Assembly (NCBI GenBank): GCA_017613855.1
Contig: JAGACY010000443.1
Span: 1 to 6,983, forward strand
Reading direction: 5' to 3'
Source of the DNA: Pseudomonadota bacterium
GTDB lineage: Bacteria > Myxococcota > Bradymonadia > UBA4248
DNA: 6,983 nucleotides
Below are positions 5,201 through 6,983 of the stretch, in pieces; positions within the stretch are counted from its first letter, which is position 1, and each line of letters opens with the position of its first letter. Made by a program: the position numbers and the translations under genes. Below the pieces are notes generated by a model. It was not told the origin of the DNA. It ran no database searches and saw nothing but the letters and a program-made list of their open reading frames with translations.

Positions 5201-6942
5201 AGCCCATGGAATTGGTTCATAAATTGTTCTTTGGCTTGATCGCTGTCGACATTGAGGAAGCTATAGGCCGCCAAATCGGCAGCACAGCTCACTTCGGGGC
5301 GCGTCTTGCAAACAGTTTTCTTGCTGTCGCTGTCATTGAGCAAGCAATTATCGAGGAAATCATTGAGTGTCGCAAAGCCGGCCACGGCCGTTGTATCATC
5401 CTCGTTGCGTGCAACGAGCTGGGTAATGATTTTCGAGGTCAGGTTCTCGTCGTTGAGTATATTAGCCGCACCTGCGCTTAAACATTCATATTTCTTATCG
5501 CTTGCAAGCCATCCCTCTAACGTCAATATATTTGGACACTCGGCCAGTGCCTCATCTTCGCCAGTGATACTCGCCATGAGCATTGCGATATCTTCATCCG
5601 TGCAGGCAATTTGGGAGGTATCTTCTAAATCACGATAAATCGTATCGGTCGCGATTTCATGTTCTTTGATTGTATTCGATTCGCTGTCGAACGCCTCTGT
5701 CCTTCTGACATTAAAGCGCCCGCTCATGGACGAAGTAGCCCAGTGCTTTTGACCTGTCGTCGTATCGTAGTCGCGATAAATCCCGCTGATATCATCTTTG
5801 ATATAGCCCATTAACATCGGCTCCTGGGCGTCGAAGTCGTCAATTTCGATGCGGATCGAACGGTTAATTTTTTGCGATTTATCGATGAGCTGACTGCCAG
5901 CCATTTCGTAATCATTGGTCGAAAAAGCCGCCGACCAGCATGCCGTCTGGGATTGGCATTTCTTGGCACTTTCTTTTTTCATGACAATCGAGGACCAAAC
6001 AGTCTTGTCATCCGTCACCGACTCGGGGGAGAACAAATCCGCCTGACTCGAGGGCACGTAAATCGTCATGCTTTTGATATTACTGAATTTCGTAGGATAG
6101 ATGGGCGTTGTCTTGACTGCGAAACGCATGGGCAATGCAGCGATACCAAAGCGTTCTGTGAGATTGCCGCCCTCATAAAGCCCCGCAACCAATGGACGCG
6201 GAATCAGTTCGAGATCGAAGGTACCGGCCGCAGAATCGATTTGTAAATGTTCAGTAGTTCCTTGCTCTCCGAGGCTTGAATATCGCGGATAAACGATAAA
6301 AGTGTAAGTCGCCAGGCCTGTTTCTTCATTTACAGAAACCTCTGCCCGGCGCACCTTGCCCGTCGTACCTCTTTCGATAGAACGGACATGGTAATCAAGA
6401 TCGCCAAAATTCTTAGTTGCCGTCAGATTAATCTTAGCCGACGCCTGCCCAAGATTGACAGAAATTTGCGAGGGTGGCGGCGTTAAAACTTCGAAGTTTG
6501 GTATGGCCTCGACCATGTTGGATGCTTGTGCTTCGGCAATATCCTGGGCATTGAGATCGGTCAGTGCATGACGCTTTCTGGAAAGATCGGACGGACTAAG
6601 GTCATCGTCATCGTCCGTTAGATACATATTATCGGCAAAATCTTTGGTGATGCATCGGCCATTGCGCGGAGAACATACATAATCCCCGTCACAATCTTCG
6701 TCTTTTTCGCATTGGGTCGCGCATTGCCCATTAAAGCAAAAAGCTCCGGTTACACAGTCGCTGTCCAACAGACAGCCGTCCTCGGACTGCAACGATATCG
6801 GTCGCAGATCGTTCGTCGTAACGACCGGAGTAATCGGTTGTGGCTCATCTTTCTTGTCTTTGTCATCGGAGCATGCATTAAGAAGCGCTATGCCACAGAG
6901 AATAGAACAAATAGAGAGAATTGCGGTATTTTTCTTTGCCAT
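2254..6942 (-). CDS. Giant multi-domain lipoprotein with Cys-rich N-terminus, long coiled coils and beta-rich C-terminus; function unknown
   Basis: This complete gene encodes 1562 residues and ends in TAA. I do not recognise a named family. The N-terminus is a lipoprotein signal: Lys3-Lys4, a hydrophobic stretch 7-21, and lipobox LNAC with Cys24 as the predicted lipidated residue. An Asp/Lys-rich linker (25-33) follows. Residues 57-97 carry eight cysteines in two four-Cys modules, then an Asp run (110-114). Residues about 155-440 look beta-rich. Residues 440-560 contain six cysteines. Residues about 770-830, 930-1052 and 1119-1300 are highly charged helical or coiled-coil stretches; the latter two flank a Gly/Ala-rich hydrophobic segment (1053-1118). 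Residues about 1400-1562 look beta-rich again. The mature chain has 26 cysteines besides Cys24, compatible with disulfides outside the cytoplasm. Met1 is chosen because the next Met (107) would remove signal and Cys modules. The C-terminal 600 residues loosely resemble TcA toxin subunits. The reading frame is certain; the function is open. Confidence 0.95.
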   Translation of the reverse strand: MAKKNTAILSICSILCGIALLNACSDDKDKKDEPQPITPVVTTNDLRPISLQSEDGCLLDSDCVTGAFCFNGQCATQCEKDEDCDGDYVCSPRNGRCITKDFADNMYLTDDDDDLSPSDLSRKRHALTDLNAQDIAEAQASNMVEAIPNFEVLTPPPSQISVNLGQASAKINLTATKNFGDLDYHVRSIERGTTGKVRRAEVSVNEETGLATYTFIVYPRYSSLGEQGTTEHLQIDSAAGTFDLELIPRPLVAGLYEGGNLTERFGIAALPMRFAVKTTPIYPTKFSNIKSMTIYVPSSQADLFSPESVTDDKTVWSSIVMKKESAKKCQSQTACWSAAFSTNDYEMAGSQLIDKSQKINRSIRIEIDDFDAQEPMLMGYIKDDISGIYRDYDTTTGQKHWATSSMSGRFNVRRTEAFDSESNTIKEHEIATDTIYRDLEDTSQIACTDEDIAMLMASITGEDEALAECPNILTLEGWLASDKKYECLSAGAANILNDENLTSKIITQLVARNEDDTTAVAGFATLNDFLDNCLLNDSDSKKTVCKTRPEVSCAADLAAYSFLNVDSDQAKEQFMNQFHGLLRESYLGQQYAAWQQDITARQKWLDTADAPKFAAKDIENAVMGILDDWDNNTLQAHLKVMGKQFGQLPLEVLSNQTTKTDEITAERYTILADYQQAWQAVSDAISVAARRYNELLNKTIDRTDKAAMMNPRMFDLYLAGLIESEINRNTNNTSLNGGYANSFNDNMSTLKKLNQSFDALVYMRDAEVTVSNSLNKDDTNVLARRAEKAAKTLEEVTAKRDKVFKDHRDMQISQKTTSANLTNSLENLVTEIVNICGLPEACKVTDVAKIMTKPECDPITTPFYCGFALNKDSLPGRADRDIPADSAAYSVKIKDDGTLQFLDKDGKEIARDDKTFDGLDPQSNVNTGEAAEAILNYRKSLQHVEVAKADLQALQNKVTIARQTCESYAANIKKWYKNRSTYLNNVKDNLKAIESAQDAKAKALIDKLDAQYKSLNDAYTKAQGKLEDWKNIQTNALNEKKEYISDMAEYERAILGVTATSDMIGKALNVGSSIAEVTARAVDAKPLAKGAYSDAIVCKYLDLLQYEVFKIASTGLTGAKNYKKYQQDLKDAQTQYDQKIADKEASIAAQKAEAELVKTLNEFEKTAIGADKTTEKAKAAIEKLREEFNAQDTHERDLQTLENMRSEYLMLAQDMLSKSAVVTESEIEADTALLHYLTLTQRAQMFKSQYDASTERLAQINNLYTAPAVLFTYASDLESVENRIELAKERIYDYLAAIEYNAVRPFVDIRRAVYIARSPNDLKAILDQLDDVIDNCGGVTNTIDDEHAIIVSMREMLGITADFQKMTMQQRFHYALSNGNVPVKSLTRYTVDTTGKQLLNSGHALKSGTFALTIPSFANLQATCNAKIAGFAFKLVGENLIKPDAGTQVHPTITMFYNGKATLASCQPDIESIANTLGHATAYDTYTTFNIEQTKISPNLGLNEWGNSDNTLANYPLASTYTVLIDPEIGENAKINWDNVEDIQIKVLYTYENVKTNNTCKY
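2257..4155 (-). other. TcA-like C-terminal architecture in the giant lipoprotein (residues about 930-1562), hypothesis
   Basis: In order, the segment shows a long charged helical stretch (930-1052), a Gly/Ala-rich hydrophobic segment (1053-1118), a second long helix set starting YKKYQQDLKDAQTQY near 1122, more helices with an Ala/Tyr-rich motif (IYDYLAAIEY, 1291-1300), and a beta-rich C-terminal part (about 1400-1562) with TFALTIPSF near 1409 and an ending of the type STYTVLIDP...WDNVEDIQIKVLYTY. From memory, TcA subunits of Tc toxins share this order: hydrophobic pore helices, a QRDLxxxE-type helix, an AYxLA...AExAYxxE helix, and a beta domain with IP/LP strands that binds TcB. Residue-level similarity is weak, and another helical secreted protein with the same general plan is possible. 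Confidence 0.3.
3589..3786 (-). other. Hydrophobic Gly/Ala-rich segment between two coiled coils (residues about 1053-1118)
   Basis: The segment begins AILGVTATSDMIGKALNVGS and continues through AEVTARAV, AKGAYSDAIV and IASTGLTGAK. Compared with the Lys/Glu/Asp/Gln-rich helices on either side it is poor in charge and rich in Gly, Ala, Val, Ile, Ser and Thr. Such a segment between two long antiparallel helices is the usual layout of the membrane-inserting tip of alpha-helical pore-forming toxins. It is not hydrophobic enough to be a plain transmembrane helix, so it could also be only a soluble loop or bundle cap. Confidence 0.4.
6652..6774 (-). other. Two tandem four-cysteine modules (residues 57-97 of the giant lipoprotein)
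   Basis: The cysteines are C57, C63, C69, C74 and C78, C84, C90, C97. The spacing is C-x5-C-x5-C-x4-C followed by C-x5-C-x5-C-x6-C, with acidic residues and Gly between (DSDC, GAFC, GQC; DEDC, DYVC, GRC). This is the pattern often seen just behind lipid anchors in large secreted proteins of delta-type proteobacteria, and sometimes annotated as Dickkopf-like or EGF-like. Each module probably forms two disulfides. A role as a short surface stalk or binding module is inferred. Confidence 0.75.
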
Positions 6943-6960
6943 GAGAAGCCTATTGAGAAG
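6943..6960 (-). promoter_or_regulatory. Weak ribosome binding site and leader of the giant lipoprotein gene
   Basis: On the coding strand the start is preceded by AATAGGCTTCTC-ATG. The only Shine-Dalgarno match is AGG at 6949-6951, six bases from the ATG. CTTCTC occurs twice (6943-6948 and 6955-6960). Only 41 bases of upstream sequence are in the window; no convincing promoter is seen there, so the promoter probably lies to the right of the window. Confidence 0.4.
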
Positions 6961-6983
6961 TATGTTTTGAGGGAAAGTTCACC

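Noticed and set aside
4906..5481. 191-codon plus-strand open frame inside the giant gene
   Set aside because: It is antisense to a certain coding frame, rich in Cys, Ile and Phe, matches no family I know, and is a by-product of the codon bias of the opposite strand.
5872..6246. 124-codon plus-strand open frame opposite the N-terminal part of the giant gene
   Set aside because: Arg/His-rich antisense product without a recognisable domain, fully inside the sure reading frame.
6601..6616. Run of five Asp (residues 110-114) as a calcium-binding or phosphate-like motif
   Set aside because: Acidic linkers are common in lipoproteins, and no repeat of a known calcium-binding pattern surrounds it.

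Overview
The window holds two genes on the minus strand, read right to left. A complete gene for a very large lipoprotein (1562 residues, 6942 to 2254) is followed after a 150-base gap by the 5' part of a gene for an exported ankyrin-repeat protein (701 residues visible, start at 2103, running off the left edge). No RNA gene, transposase, CRISPR array or phage gene was seen. Both proteins begin with an export signal ending in a lipobox-type cysteine, so the host is almost certainly a diderm bacterium. Tandem four-cysteine modules right behind a lipid anchor, together with giant lipoproteins of unknown function, are reminiscent of Myxococcota/Bradymonadota and other former Deltaproteobacteria. 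GC content is moderate, roughly mid-40s percent by hand counts. The taxon is an inference and nothing here fixes it.

Layout from the right edge: 6943-6983 is a short leader with only a weak ribosome binding site. 6942-2254 encodes the giant lipoprotein: lipid-anchored N-terminus, two small Cys-rich modules, a beta-rich part, a mixed Cys-containing part, then from about residue 770 long helical/coiled-coil stretches that flank a Gly/Ala-rich hydrophobic segment, and a C-terminal beta-rich domain. The order of parts in the C-terminal 600 residues resembles, by eye only, the C-terminal part of TcA subunits of Tc toxins (pore-forming helices, then the TcB-binding domain). This is a hypothesis, not an identification. 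2104-2253 is an intergenic region packed with inverted repeats, holding a terminator-like hairpin, an operator-like palindrome, a weak promoter candidate and a good ribosome binding site for the next gene. 2103-1 encodes the ankyrin-repeat lipoprotein, with at least 16 repeats, several unusually short, and a charged helical insert that carries a recent 39-bp tandem duplication.

The two products should share a compartment (periplasm or outer-membrane surface). A working idea is that the giant protein is an envelope-anchored helical or pore-forming-like effector or adhesin and the ankyrin protein its partner, scaffold or immunity protein. The sequence shows adjacency and shared topology only. 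Base composition is uneven: a segment of the giant gene (about 3540-4080) and the 3' part of the ankyrin gene (about 1-1300) are clearly more AT-rich than their surroundings.
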